Source of the DNA: Opisthorchis felineus
Taxonomy: Eukaryota; Platyhelminthes; Trematoda; Opisthorchiida; Opisthorchiidae
Assembly (NCBI GenBank): GCA_004794785.1
Contig: SJOL01002124.1
Span: 1-64,000 of the forward strand
Direction: 5' to 3'
Length of the DNA stretch: 64,000 nucleotides
Shown: positions 11,901-23,150 of the stretch, one piece after another
Layout: every line of letters starts with the position of its first letter
Position numbering within the stretch: the first letter of the stretch is position 1
Program-made: the position numbers and the translations under genes
The notes under the pieces: model-generated
Database searches by the model: none
What the model saw: the letters and a program-made list of their open reading frames with translations, nothing else
What the model was told of the DNA's origin: nothing

Positions 11901-12731
11901 ATGAAAATATTGTAACTTACCGGACGACATGTCGATAAAAAGCTTTGTCGCAATATATGTTAACTTCCTAACCATTACAGATGGTGCACTTCAAAAAATA
12001 AATAAGTTCGGCGCCACAACTGAATTTGCCAATCGTATGGTTTATACAGCATGAAAAGGATTTTCGAATTTTTTCGGTGGGATCTGCAAGATCAAACTTT
12101 TGTGATAAACCTTACGTCTTCCGAACTTTCTCGTTAGGAGACTGCTCTATTAACTTATTCTCACATCTTGTCAACCGTTTACATCCTTCGCAATCTTGGC
12201 AAACAAAAAGTGTTTACTCTGTTTCTACGGCCTGGTGCTGCTGTATACTGTTTTAAATTTTCATCCTCCAGAAATTGGAACATCTTGTTTGTATTGTTAT
12301 ATGTGTGAATGTTGATGTTCACACATCGCGGTGATAGACTCGGGTGTGCACATGTGTGCGGTTGTAACCGTGTCATTTTGGCTTGTTTCTCCTTGCTTTC
12401 GTCTTTAACCCTTCCAGTTCCGACCAACAGTTAGAACGAAGCGCATGTTTTGTTGTTTACCTGATCTGTCACACCTTCCTGGTGTGCATTATGTTCAGTA
12501 AACAAGCATAAAGGCCAGATAACCTGCTAATGTTGAGTTAACCTGACTGATCAGTTTGAACTTGTATATTGACCACACCCTCATCCATTGTCGAGGTGCC
12601 GAGCATCCTTTATCAGTCAGTTATCTGGTCGAAATCGCCAAATTACGTCCAACAATCCGCCTGTATCTTCAGTGTAAGACTTACTTACTCCATATTTTAA
12701 GTGAAGCGCATATTGTCTTCCCTTATCTTAG
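8961..12731. other. No firm gene seen (intron)
   Basis: The frames at 11103-11408 and 11137-11322 overlap in two phases and have no motif. A possible exon after a ttcag at 11726 reads SIAGESLRSSSDSDDKLESV and then meets TGA within a few codons with no good donor. No recurrent repeats are visible. Confidence 0.4.
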
Positions 12732-12974
12732 TCTGTCGCAATGGTTGGAACATCGAAAGCTCCCATGTGCGCAAGGCTGTCAACTTTCTACCGTCCTACC
12801 GATTCACGACATTGTGATGAGTTCAGTCGTCGAAGGCGACGTAACACTCAAATCGCAACAATGCATCCGTGCCAAAGAAAAACTGACTTCAAAAGCGCTG
12901 ACGGGACCCCCACTGTCTCTACCCCAGGTCGTATCAGCCGCTTGGCCGTCCAAGTTGAGTCGCTGGAGTTGCAA
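12732..12974 (+). CDS. Internal coding exon of the unrecognised split gene, basic and coiled-coil-prone end
   Basis: The acceptor is ttgtcttcccttatcttag and the donor GCAA/GTGAGT. The exon is 81 codons, phase 0 in and out. It begins SVAMVGTSKAPMCARLSTFY, contains an Arg-rich run (EFSRRRRRNTQ) that could be a nuclear localisation or nucleic-acid-binding patch, and ends ISRLAVQVESLELQ, whose hydrophobic spacing suits a short coiled coil. A competing frame over the same DNA is open but has neither matching phase nor this patterning. It fits exactly between the neighbouring exons. Confidence 0.65.
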
Positions 12975-13993
12975 GTGAGTTGAACTGCTTAACCGGACAT
13001 TTTCCTTCCCGCTTGGTCTGTTCGTTGCCAGCCAATTTAGAGTCATTTACTCTCATATCACGTGTTCCAAAACGGGGCTCACCACGACAAGCTGAAGTTG
13101 CTACCATTTTCGAGAACTACCAGACTTGGACTATCCCTTCATTGTGCAGTCCGTCACCTGTATATTTTTTAATTTGATAGGAAATGTTCAGAAGTCTCTC
13201 TAGAGCATCTGGATGATGGGCATCCTTGATACTTTATTGTGTCAGTCGTTCTATCCTTCGTCAAACTGTTGATTCAGAGCACCTAGTTTCGACCCATCAG
13301 CGCCACACAACAGGCTTCCTTCAAGGCTCTCAAACAGTTTGTTTAAACATGTTTGCAACAAAATCGCCGGGACCAAATGCACTTGTCATTGGCGGTCATG
13401 ATGTCGATAACGAGAAGGAGGATGAATATTGCAATTCTATCGCGCACATATGACCTGCCACACAGTAATGACCGCTAAACAAGTGTTTAACCTGATCATC
13501 CACTGTATTTACTATCTTGACGTGACTGATTGTTCCGATTGTGTGTGATGTCAAAACCTTTGTCTCTACCCTTTTAGGTTGATTTATTTCCATACCTAAT
13601 CATGGTGTATACCTTGGTGATATGATGTCTTTTTTGGTAGTAAAGGTACCAGACTGGTTCGACGACGATATACCTGAATAGTAGCGCTCTTTGGCTTCCG
13701 AGACAGATCTGTCGGCTAACAATATTTGAACCAGTGGACACCTGGAATAAATTGCTAAACTGAAATGTATATGCGGATTATTGAGCCGAATGGGACGTGG
13801 TGTAGCGCAAACTCCAAGGTGAAGGATATTAGGGCTATCGCGAGCCATTCTTTGGTGACATGAAGAACAAAACACACATTGTAGTACTGGGTAGTCCAAC
13901 GCTCAAACTGGTGCACATTTATCTGAAAACAGTCTTTTTGTGACTGGTAAACTTTATTACATTTTGCCCATCGTATTTGCGTTTCCTTTAAAG
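12975..13993. other. Intron, nothing else seen
   Basis: A 1.0 kb interval between two phase-compatible exons. It begins GTGAGT and ends tttcctttaaag. Reading frames inside are short and featureless. Confidence 0.5.
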
Positions 13994-14633
13994 GACTTTG
14001 TGCGTCCCCATCCGAGTGTACCAACCAATATGCTTCCCAACTCCTACACGCCTTTCGTCCCACCCATTGTCAGTAGTCGACAATCGGACAAATCAACCAG
14101 CCCCCTCGGTGACAGCAAACAAACACCCGATCCTTCTGTATCTCCATGGTATCGCCACTGTCGTCCTAGTGCTCCCAAACCATACTGTACTCCCAACTAC
14201 TCACGGTCGGATGACAGCTCTACAGAACCAGTTCTGATCAGTGCATCCGTCAGCGACCAGTCTTCCATAGAGCCAAAGGAAGTCGATGATTTTGTAGATG
14301 TGGCCAAACTCACCCGCCCTACCAATTCACGTGCGTTGATTTCGACAACAAAACTCGATTTGCCAGCGTTAGAAATGGATGTGAATCAGGAAAATCGATG
14401 CGTGCAGGTCGACTTTCCTCTGCCACCGATACCAAATCCCATCTCATCTGAACCACTCTCCGACGATGCACGATGGAATGATCATCCTTTTCCATCGCCT
14501 CCTTCACCACTACCCACTCTGATTACTGATGGCTGGCATGCTGCAACAGACACCCAACTAACCACATCCACCACTACACTGGGTCCACTTGCCCCAATAA
14601 CCAATATCCTTCCGAATCCGGTTATCTCAGGAT
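13994..14633 (+). CDS. Large Pro/Ser/Thr-rich internal exon of the split gene
   Basis: The strongest coding signal of the window: 640 nt open in one frame, acceptor gcgtttcctttaaag, donor GGAT/GTAAGT. It starts DFVRPHPSVPTNMLPNSYTP and leaves one spare T. The residues are dominated by Ser, Pro, Thr and Asp, with proline patches such as FPSPPSPLPTL and FPLPPIPNP that could serve as SH3, WW or EVH1-type ligands (inference). An acidic stretch EPKEVDDFVDVAKL lies mid-exon. No catalytic motif, membrane helix or Cys pattern is seen, so it is probably an intrinsically disordered scaffold or regulatory segment. The spare T joins CC at 26850 to give TCC (Ser). Confidence 0.75.
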
Positions 14634-16069
14634 GTAAGTTACTTTTTCAAATTCTCTGTTTCGGGGGGTTACTGTTTGGTTCGCCTGTGCTATATTGTAA
14701 CTGAAAAAATTCAATCTTAGGGTGAATCACTCTAAGCCTTTCAATCATGAACGAACCACGTTGTTCTGATCCACCTTGGATTCACATTAACGTGTCCTGT
14801 AACAATTCCGGAATTTCGGAGGCCTTTTGTCTGTAACAGCTTAATGGGATGAACTTTATGCCGATTTCTGTAATTTGGTTAGCGATTAGTCAAACCACCC
14901 TCATTACCCAAAGACCTATCGGGCACCGTTTCCGTGTTGCGTACTCAGTGCGCAGGATAGAACCTTATCATTTCATCGAGGTCAATTCATCGCAGGTCAT
15001 TCTATCGCCGACCATTTCTCTATTACAACTTCGAAAAGGTCAGGTAAATTCGACCGTATTAGTGAAGCAGCCGGACTGTAGAAGGAAGCACAGCCTAACA
15101 CTGTCACAGCCAGGCGGTCGTATTAGAGAGGAACCCGTTACAGTGAGGATCGTTAGCTAGGGGAAGTACTTTGCGAACGACCGTTTTACTGATGTGCCTG
15201 TTGGTCACAGTGGAGTAGAAGCTAATTTATCGCGCCCCTTCCAAGGCTTCCTCACAATGAGTAAGCTAAAGTATTTCATTTTTACGTGCTCGGTGGCATC
15301 TCTTGTATTGAGCTTTCGTCAATAATGTAGATTTCACTAAAGCCAAGCAGGTCTTCACCAGGCACTGTCTGTTCTACAGTGCATTGGAATCTCCTTGCTC
15401 TCCCGTGAACTCCTGAGCACTATAAGGTATTGCTCCAGTATGACACTGTTCCCCTATTATTGGGTTGCTAGGAACTTCTTTGCATTTCGCTGAATGCTAT
15501 CGAACCTTGCTTCGGTACTGCAAGCGTCTTCGGATTCGGGGACATCGAACTCATGAAATGCAGTTAGCTCAGTGAGACAGCATTCTATGTCCTTTGTCAG
15601 TCAGTCAGTTTTTCAGCTCACAGACCGTGCAGCGAAGTGCGGTGGTTCCAGCTGCTATAGCTTCGATCACCAAGGATAAGGAGAATAGGTAGATGAGAGC
15701 CACACTTTTGAGGTGATAGCTCAATCTGTTTATTGACGACAAATGGGTGAGGCTCAGCTGCTGTTCCTAGGAGAGGGCTTAGTAATCCCAAACTCAAGGA
15801 TGTTCGTGTCGTCTAGAGCAAGCATACTCTTGGGGACAAATAGAGGTGCAACTACTAGCACTTTCTACAGAATAACTGGCTTGTGTGACCTCGATGCTGT
15901 CTGACATAATATTTGATACTTTGAAGTGCATTCAGTGGATGACCGAATTCTGTTTTACGCAAGTAACAACTGGTTAATCGTCATGTCCGCCCCCCAGCTC
16001 TATCTGAATATGAATGGGATGGCGAGCTGAACTACACCAAGTCAAACAGTCTGCGTGGTTTTCTAACAG
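14634..16069. other. Intron sequence with a shared repeat piece
   Basis: No clear exon. The segment about 15610-15760, around the core cagctgctatagcttcgatc, resembles 48815-48975 (cagctgctatagcttcgttt) in the same orientation and includes a later tgacga.aaatgg match, so it is part of an unnamed dispersed repeat. The rest is featureless. Confidence 0.35.
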
Positions 16070-16309
16070 CTCTCATCTTTTCGAAACAGCCAATTCTCTC
16101 TGAAAATGTCATCATGGTTGGCATCCGTATCATCCGTTTTATCCGCTGTTTTCGTAATCAGCCATGCTTCGTCTACCGACCACACACGTAGCGACGTGGT
16201 TGACTATGTCAGTTTTCCGACCATTCAGCATGACTGTCAGATGATTCACGGGCCGGGAATTGGCATTCAGCCAAGCAAGCCGACAAATTTAGACCGTGCT
16301 GTGGTGATG
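16070..16309 (+). CDS. Candidate 80-codon exon, phase 0/0
   Basis: The acceptor is gtggttttctaacag and the donor ATG/GTAGGT. The frame is open throughout: LSSFRNSQFSLKMSSWLASV, later HASSTDHTRSDVVDYVSFPT and NLDRAVVM. The composition is protein-like and Ser-rich, like the neighbouring exons. It sits in the intron between the exons at 13994 and 26850, but that intron interrupts a codon after its first base. A phase-0/0 exon could be included only with extra adaptor exons, which I did not find. It may be an alternative exon, another gene, or chance. Confidence 0.35.
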
Positions 16310-18417
16310 GTAGGTAGGGGGTGGGTGGGTTGTGGGGTTAATGCGACTGGCTAGCGCTTTGTCTGGTTGTTCCGATGTCATCAACCTCCATCAATAATAG
16401 GTCAACTTCCACTGCATGGAGGTCATCCACACACTGCCTTTTAGAAGCGTCTTCTCGTTTGTGTTCGCGCCATGTTGGCTCTGTTCAGCATAGGCAACCA
16501 GGAGCGCGTGAGTGGATGGACGGACATGTTCACATAAAGGACCATGTATGACACATCTTCAACTATCTGGCATAAACAGCAATGATGTCAGTTATGTCAC
16601 TGCTTCTGCGCCATTCATATATTTAAGTTAGCCACGCCTTTGGAGCAGGTAGCAATCTTCGTAAAGAGTCGAGAATGGAGTCGCATCCCTTGGTTTTTAT
16701 TCATTTGGTAGATTGCCCGGATAACAACTAAATTGTGTGGACCATTGCTCAAAGCCATTCCCAGGTAAGAGAAACGCGTCTTGGGTTTCCCATAAAACAA
16801 TGCGTACATTTAACTGAAATCACTGTCTATCTTCCTGACATTGGTGAGCAAAGACATAATTGACCTCTCCTTGCGCTTGGCCAGGGACTGCAAGATATGA
16901 CCGATGTTAATGACTGTCATTTTCTATCTATTTTGCCCGAATTAGACGTGGACCCGTCGGGTGTTTGTGATGGATTAGCAGCAGGTCATCCTTTTACCTC
17001 TCATTCGAGGAATTAATTTTGATGGTTGAGTGGCCGTCAAATACGCATGATCGTGTTCTCTTAAATAGACGAACCATCACGAGATGTCACTTCTAATTGC
17101 CTTCATTAGTTGGCCCTCCCAGAGCAATAAAGTGAAGTAAATCTTTTCACTATATAAGGTGCTCTTTAGCAATCCTGAATCTTCCGTCCTGGGAACTCAG
17201 CCAGGGACATCCATGAGGAACGACCAAGACGTTCATGGAGTAATTATCCGTTCCAGCATAGTTTCGCTGCCACTGGCACCCAATACCTAAAATGTGCTTC
17301 AGTTTAACTTACAGCTTAAGCTGACCACACACAAAAATAATTGCAAGTGTATTTGTCGCTTTTTGAATAAATTTCATAGTGGTGTTCATTTTACCGAGCA
17401 CGTCACTGCGAGTAGTACACAACGGACCCGGCAATATTGTTCAGGACTGATGAGTTATGGTACTGTAAACTTGATAACATACAACAGAATACCGTCGCCA
17501 AACTTCATATTCTTACACTACTTCGTCATTTCATATTAAGTTCGTTGACTGTCATCTCCATGGTAGCTCCTCACACCTGGGTCTTGCATTTGATGTGGTC
17601 GTTAGTTATGCGGCTTGCACGCCTTGGAAGACTGAGAATGCACAGCACATTGAATCAACTAGTGTGAAACGTTGTTCTCTACAGGTCCGCACAAGTTGGG
17701 CGTATAACAAGTGGCTCCGTTTTGTTTAATTACAGTGAATAAATGAGTTTCTCACAGGTTGTTCGTAATATTTATGATGAGTAGTCTTCGAACCTGTCAC
17801 AGCACAGTAACATCAAAGCGGTCACCCAAGGCAATACTATGAAAACTTTGGCCAGCTTCGTTGCTAAACTGTGCTTATGAGTTTTGTATGCTTTCCTACG
17901 GCTTCAGCTTCCAGACTGCTTTTCATGATCATTCATTTACTATGATCCGTGTGGGCATGGATTCACTGTCCAATCATACGGTGCTTTCCTATTCCGAATT
18001 ATGTACATCCAGTATTCCGGCATTCTCGTTACCTCTTGTAAGCTTAAACACGCCTGTCCATGCAATAATCTAACCACTGATCTGTTGCGACGAGTATTGC
18101 GACAGCTCGTTAGCTTGTTGGCTGAGCCGTGCGGTCGAGTGTGGTGACTAGTCTAGACAGAAACATGAGCTGGAAGCACACCACCCGATTGTTCAATAGA
18201 ACGGTACCTTGTCAAAGTTCACACCAACCTGAATGATCCATCCTTGCAGCATTCCTGGGGGTTCAACCGTGGCCCGTTGTATGTATATTTTCTGGCAAAT
18301 TGTGTACTCTCTACCACACCAGTGTCTCAGTTGCCCGACCCATAGGGCGGTGTAATCATGTTTTGGTCCGAGTCATATCCCCTGGTCTCATACATCGGTG
18401 TGCATGCTAAGTACATG
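16310..18417. other. No gene seen
   Basis: Intronic or intergenic sequence. Short frames such as 17294-17539 and 17861-18073 have no motif or splice-site support. Confidence 0.4.
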
Positions 18418-18625
18418 TGGCGAGATGGCTCAGTGGTTAGAGCGCGAATTTACTGACCGGTAGGTCCATGGTTCGAACCCGACCTCTACCTCTCGACTAC
18501 CCCTGTCTAGGCTTGGGCAACCTGGCAGTATCCCAGCCCTCGTGCTTCCTTNGGCATGTAGTTAGTATCCCAGCCCTCGTGCTTCCTTCGGGTGGCATGG
18601 CAGTTAGGCACCGAAAGGGTGCTAT
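18418..18625 (+). mobile_element. tRNA-derived SINE, family 1, best preserved copy
   Basis: The head contains an intact A box, tggctcagtggttagagcg, and B box, GGTTCGAACCC, spaced as in a tRNA gene. The conserved body gcttgggcaacctggcagta follows. It is interrupted by a single N at 18552, where the body is partly duplicated, and then runs into the palindrome at 18553-18714. The tRNA-like part is only the SINE promoter; an amino-acid acceptor stem is not preserved. Confidence 0.8.
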
Positions 18626-18714
18626 ATATATATATATATATATAGCACCCTTTCGGTGCCTAACTGCCATGCCACCCGAAGGAAGCACGAGGGCTGGGAT
18701 ACTAACTACATGCC
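18553..18714. repeat. Perfect 162-bp palindrome centred on (TA)n
   Basis: Two arms of 81 bp, reverse complements of each other, meet in an alternating TA run at about 18624-18644. Each arm is the 3' body of the family-1 SINE, beginning ggcatgtagttagtatccca. It starts directly after the single N at 18552. It is either two SINE copies in inverted orientation or an artefact of joining contigs. Confidence 0.85.
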
Positions 18715-21429
18715 AAGATGAAGTTAGTTTGAATGTCCCCTACCATAGAAGATACGACAGGCATCGCGCATCAGCTGTCCGAGAGCCTTTAGTGATGTTT
18801 TATTAATTTTACCTTTCTGATAAGCACAAGTTTGTGGTTTACTTTTAGGCGTTCAGTTTTCTTCGCTTTGTCACATTTGAATGTAGCGTTACGTGAAAAA
18901 GGTTTACGGTTTGCTCACTTGGCCTGATGAAGCTTTTGTGTCAAAAGCGATACGTTGCCCAATTAAAAACTACCGATTGTCTACCAAGTGCTTCTGAAAC
19001 GGTGACTTCTCAATCGGTTCCAAACGTTTTCCAATTGATTGAGGTTTATGGCTCTCTCTCTCCCCATACGCGTTACTCGGTTTCTTACTCAGTACGTAAC
19101 TTCACAAAAGGTTCATTTTGCCTTCAAACTATCCATAAGTGGTAGATTGTTACTTCGATAATGAACAAAGAAACATAAGTTAGTGGAACTTACGTCGTAA
19201 GGGCTGCTTGTTCAAACTTGATGCCAGTAATGGTGCGAATTTCAGCTCCCTGATATTCTTAAACAGGCAACTGGTGAGGGGCATAAATCTCCAACATCCT
19301 TACTGAATCGACTTTGTAACCGGGGTACATTGCCATGCCTACTTGCTCAGCCAATTTTGGGACACCCTACTTCACCTAAAGCTGGAGTTTGTGATACCCT
19401 GCTTGTTTGTTTTCATTTAACTTCGCCTACACCCACCTAGTCATATACTATGCCGGCTGACTCATAGTACCCTTGGTCCATCTCTAAAGGTTTGGAGACC
19501 CCTAGAGATCGGAATCAGTAACTGTAGGGTACGATCGCTGCATTCTACGAACATCTGCCCATGTGTATATTGTTTTTTTGCAGCAGTCTCTCAAGTAGTC
19601 AGATGTGTCGCTGAATGTATCCAAAGGGAAAAATCAATTTTTCCGGTCTCTAGAGTTTTCCCAATTCGTGGCTGTTTTATACCCTGTCCCAACCCCAGGC
19701 TTTGAATCCATTCATTCATGTGAAGCCATTAATTACCCGGCTAGTCGAGGAGCTTTGGCACACATCGTTCATCTCAGTACCATTTCGTACCACCCCCTCA
19801 CCAACGTCAGCTAGCCACTCCACTACACATTCATGTGAGGTTTTCTGCACGCAGACATAAGGGCATGTCTTTCGCACGCATATGTACGACCCCTAAGCCC
19901 CACTGCCAGTGCACCCCCACTTTAGTCTCCCGCCTCAGTTCCGTGTCCTAACGCTGTGTCGACGTTATGGCGACGTACGCCGGCATGATGTTCCTGTCTC
20001 TTCCGGTCCATCAACCCCCTACTGGCAGCGCGCTATCGTAGCAGCCGGTCCACCAACTCGAACAGCTGGAGGGCACGTTGTCTTATGCCAAACCAAGACA
20101 ACAAAGCCGTTTGTTTTTCTGATCAGCACGCTACTCAGCCCAGACAGCAATGAATTTGTTTGTGTGCATTAGTGATACTAAGACACACCATCGCGATTCT
20201 GGATTTTCTTATCCAGGATGCTGGTAACTTCGGCTGCAGCTGATACTTATCAAGTAGTGCCTAGATTCACGTGACAGGTGGTAAAACAACGTAAACTGTC
20301 CTGTAGGTATGGTTTGGACGATGGAATCACAAAACTTGGGTAAGTATAGTTTTGTTCCACTTTTCTGTACATAATTTGGCCATGGAAAAGTGAACACCAC
20401 AGTTAGTGTTTTGAGCACACTCATAATTTCAAAATACCAAACATCAGAATGAAATCAACCGTTGCTCAAAGCGCGTGTAAAACTCGAGTGAACGAGCTTT
20501 AAAAGCTTGCATGTTGCAGGAGCTCCTTAAAGAGTTCCCAGCAAATCGAGCAACCCCGATCGTGAAATTGATGACTACGTCTTTCTAATGACACTTTAAG
20601 CCTATATATTCCCATTCCCGTCGCAAATAAACCTTAACTCATGAATTCACGACTAGCCTTTCCATGGTTAGAGGCCTGATGAATAATGTGCCCCAAATTG
20701 GTGCCGGTTCAAAACTTGGTTAGAGTGAAGTGTAAACTGCGTGGTCCGAAGCGTTATCGCATCTGGTTTTCGCCATCCCTTGCCATTGGAAAGAATCGAC
20801 CAACAGGAATTTTCCTTTTAAGATGCATGACATATAGTCTTAGCTACCACCCAACAGAGCCAACTCACTTAGACCGTTGCCCGAGCACGTACCACATACT
20901 GATAGTATGCGTGTCGTTTTTTCATTGTCTCTTGACGAAACTTATGTTAGTATATGCTGGACGAAACGCCGCTACTGAACTCGCCCTATTTTTTTCAGTA
21001 TCTCACCTACCTTTCAAACTAGCGTCGTCAGGTTTGGAGACCGTATATTCCAACCTATGGGTATGTGTTTCCATGTTCAGTTTTCCGACAGAACTCACTA
21101 AGCTTGAGTTATACCAAGAAAGCCATCTTGATTTAAGGTTCACCATACTGGACCAACAAGCCCCTTTTAACCCCCCCCCCCAACCCCACATGAATGGTGT
21201 TCACTTAGCTGAAGACACTTAATTATGCCATGGAATGGCAAAATGGATATATTAACTTTTGTTAATACAAATATCAACCCAGGTAGAGGTTGCCTTGAGT
21301 AGATGAATGATCATTGAGAAACGAAACTTGTCAAGGGCTGGTGTTTTAAAGACATCTTTTATAGGGGCACCACAACATGCAGGATCCATCCGAACCATGC
21401 CTTTCAACAGGCAAGTAGCTTTATTGGCC
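18715..21429. other. No firm gene; one weak open frame
   Basis: About 19912-20110 is comparatively CpG-rich and open in one frame (FSLPPQFRVLTLCRRYGDVR). It lacks a supported splice pair or a recognisable domain. A C run occurs at 21171-21181. Nothing else is supported. Confidence 0.3.
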
Positions 21430-21600
21430 GAACACACCACTCGTAAGGTTGCTGAAAACCCCTCGCAGCCCACTACCGGTTTCGCCCGTCTTGAGGACCA
21501 GCAGGCAGACGTAGTCCTCGAATTTTCATCAGCCTTATGCTCTACTTGAACACCAAATCGTACGCAGTTGACAGAGTTCACTCATTTGTGAATTACATTG
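21430..21600 (-). repeat. Hammerhead-bearing repeat, copy A
   Basis: Defined by the shared block that reads on the plus strand acacaccactcgtaaggttg, then accggtttcgccc, cctcga and tctacttgaacaccaaatcg. The ribozyme sense is the minus strand. It faces copy D (21706-21850) in inverted orientation about 100 bp away. Both lie in the long intron before the exon at 26850. Confidence 0.7.
21466..21512 (-). ncRNA. Degenerate type I hammerhead ribozyme, copy A
   Basis: On the minus strand the core reads CUGCUGG (consensus CUGAUGA, changed at two positions), a stem-II-like block ending GGG, an intact CGAAAC and the palindromic stem III ACCGGU. The cleavage triplet is GUA rather than GUC, and GUGGGCUG follows. 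The order and spacing are those of a type I hammerhead with a minimal stem III. The changed CUGAUGA box predicts no activity. Confidence 0.55.
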
Positions 21601-21705
21601 TTGTTAACGCTTCAACCGAATGAGTTGCACAAAGACCGTCTCTTGTTCCAGTTGGCACGATATTGGTAGTATCGCAGTATATTTTCTTCGCCGAACACAC
21701 TACTC

Positions 21706-21850
21706 CAAGATGCATTTCGCCAGTCGCATAAAATTTGGTGTTCAGCCAGAACATCAAGTTGGTAAAAACTCGCTTATCTGATGAACCCCAAGAAGGGCGG
21801 GACCGGCCGTGGAAAGTTGAAGAATTTTCTGCAATTTTGTGAGTAGTGTC
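21706..21850 (+). repeat. Hammerhead-bearing repeat, copy D
   Basis: Inverted relative to copy A. In ribozyme sense it runs from aaatttggtgttcagccaga through the ribozyme to gtgagtagtgtc, the same order as copies E and B. It is flanked by gccgaacacac, which also precedes copy A, so A and D may have inserted as one inverted pair. Confidence 0.65.
21771..21819 (+). ncRNA. Degenerate type I hammerhead ribozyme, copy D
   Basis: The plus strand reads CUGAUGA (intact), a stem II of CCC and GGG with an AAGAA-containing loop, then CGGGAC in place of CGAAAC, ACCGGC in stem III and GUGGAAAG after the cleavage position. Substitutions in the GAAA box and at the cleavage site (GCC for GUC) predict inactivity. 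Confidence 0.6.
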
Positions 21851-23042
21851 TTCTGCCAAGAAAATATCCTACGCTGTTCCTTCGCTTTAGCTGCATGCAG
21901 GCAAATAACGGGCCCTGGGTCGAAAAGTTCATCACTTTCGTCATGAATGGTTGCATGCGACAACCCTTTCTAGTTGTCTGTAATGTAATGACACCCCGAT
22001 GCTTTTGGTTCAGCTCACGAACCCGGATAGTTATCCAGAAATATGAGACGTCATATTATTAATCATTGACAACTTGATATGAGGCATATCTGACTGCTGT
22101 ATATTTCCTTACATCCGACCAAGAATAGTTTTATCAAAATTTCGCGCCTCCATAGTATGTATTGCCTTGTGAGTCAGGCCGATCTCCTTCAGTATGAAGA
22201 ATGGTCATAAAGTAAGACATCTGGGGATTGAGTAGTCTATTTTCCCAACTTAATGACTCTAGGTTGAGAGGCGACTGAAGTATTTGGGAAGCCAAGTGCT
22301 TTGATGACATTTTGCACAGTACATGGTCATGCTGATGGCCTGCTCAGTCTGGATGTTAGAGAGCACTGAGTACTCAGGGGTCCTATGACGCGCCTGAGTA
22401 ACATCACTTCAGCCCGAAATGACTAGCATAAATAGCAGCAATGGGAGCACGAGGTGGTCTCTCCTCCATTGTGCTTCACACTTGATGCCAGTTTACGTTT
22501 TACACTCCTGCTTCCTTGTGGCTTAAAACACACACCTCGGTACTTTCATCTTCAACATACGCCAACGGCATCCAACGAGCAAGACTATATGTGACTGTGC
22601 ACAATCTTTTTCTAAATCCTTCTTGAGATCGATGAGAAACTGGTGTGTAGAGCACTTCTGGTCATTTGCAGACGGCACTCGGTAAGCTTCAAATGGAATA
22701 TTTGTAAGCTGTCCATCGTGCTGAACTTTCTTGTCACGTACACTAATTCACGATCTGCCTCGAATTTGAACGTTTCAATTATAGAATTCATCTTGTATTC
22801 AAAGTCAGTCTATACTGAAAAGCACTGTGCGGCTATTCATCCTTGCTGGAGTAAACAGCAGCGATGTGCCTGAAGAATCTCTAGGACGATTTAAGCCCCA
22901 ATTTTCTGGGTGGAAGTTCGAATACAACAATCTAGCTGTGATTTGCTGCCTAGCAGTGTAATTAACTCGCAGGGTAGAGTGCCACTCATCCTCCGACCAC
23001 CTTACCTGATCTGATGTTGATCTGTTTACATGTTGGGACCTC
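21851..23042. other. Nothing recognised
   Basis: No supported exon, RNA gene or recurring repeat was seen in this intronic stretch. Confidence 0.4.
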
Positions 23043-23150
23043 AGAAGTTCGCGATTTGTGCGCTGCTGTTGATTCCCAACAAGGATGAAACAGCTCTGCG
23101 GTGTTTTGCGGATTTTCTGTATGGATTGTCTTCGTCCTCCGGATGAAATC
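23043..23150 (+). repeat. Diverged SINE family 2, 3' body
   Basis: The block tgattcccaacaaggatgaa followed by cagctctgcggtgttttgcgg parallels tgattcccaataaggatgga and agctctacagtgctcctcgg at 41170. There is no tRNA-like head. Confidence 0.45.

Noticed and set aside
12556..12978. 140-codon ORF overlapping the exon at 12732
   Set aside because: Different frame from the phase-consistent exon; shadow frame.
14996..15043. 48-nt phase-symmetric exon candidate between cgcag and GGTCAG/GTAAAT
   Set aside because: Frame-compatible with the gene, but the acceptor lacks a pyrimidine tract; too weak to list as a feature.
18421..18492. Functional tRNA gene
   Set aside because: A and B boxes are present but no acceptor stem pairs and the sequence continues into the SINE body, so it is a SINE head.
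20686..21222. 178-codon plus-strand ORF
   Set aside because: Starts at a non-ATG codon, no recognisable domain and an overlapping minus frame; probably chance.
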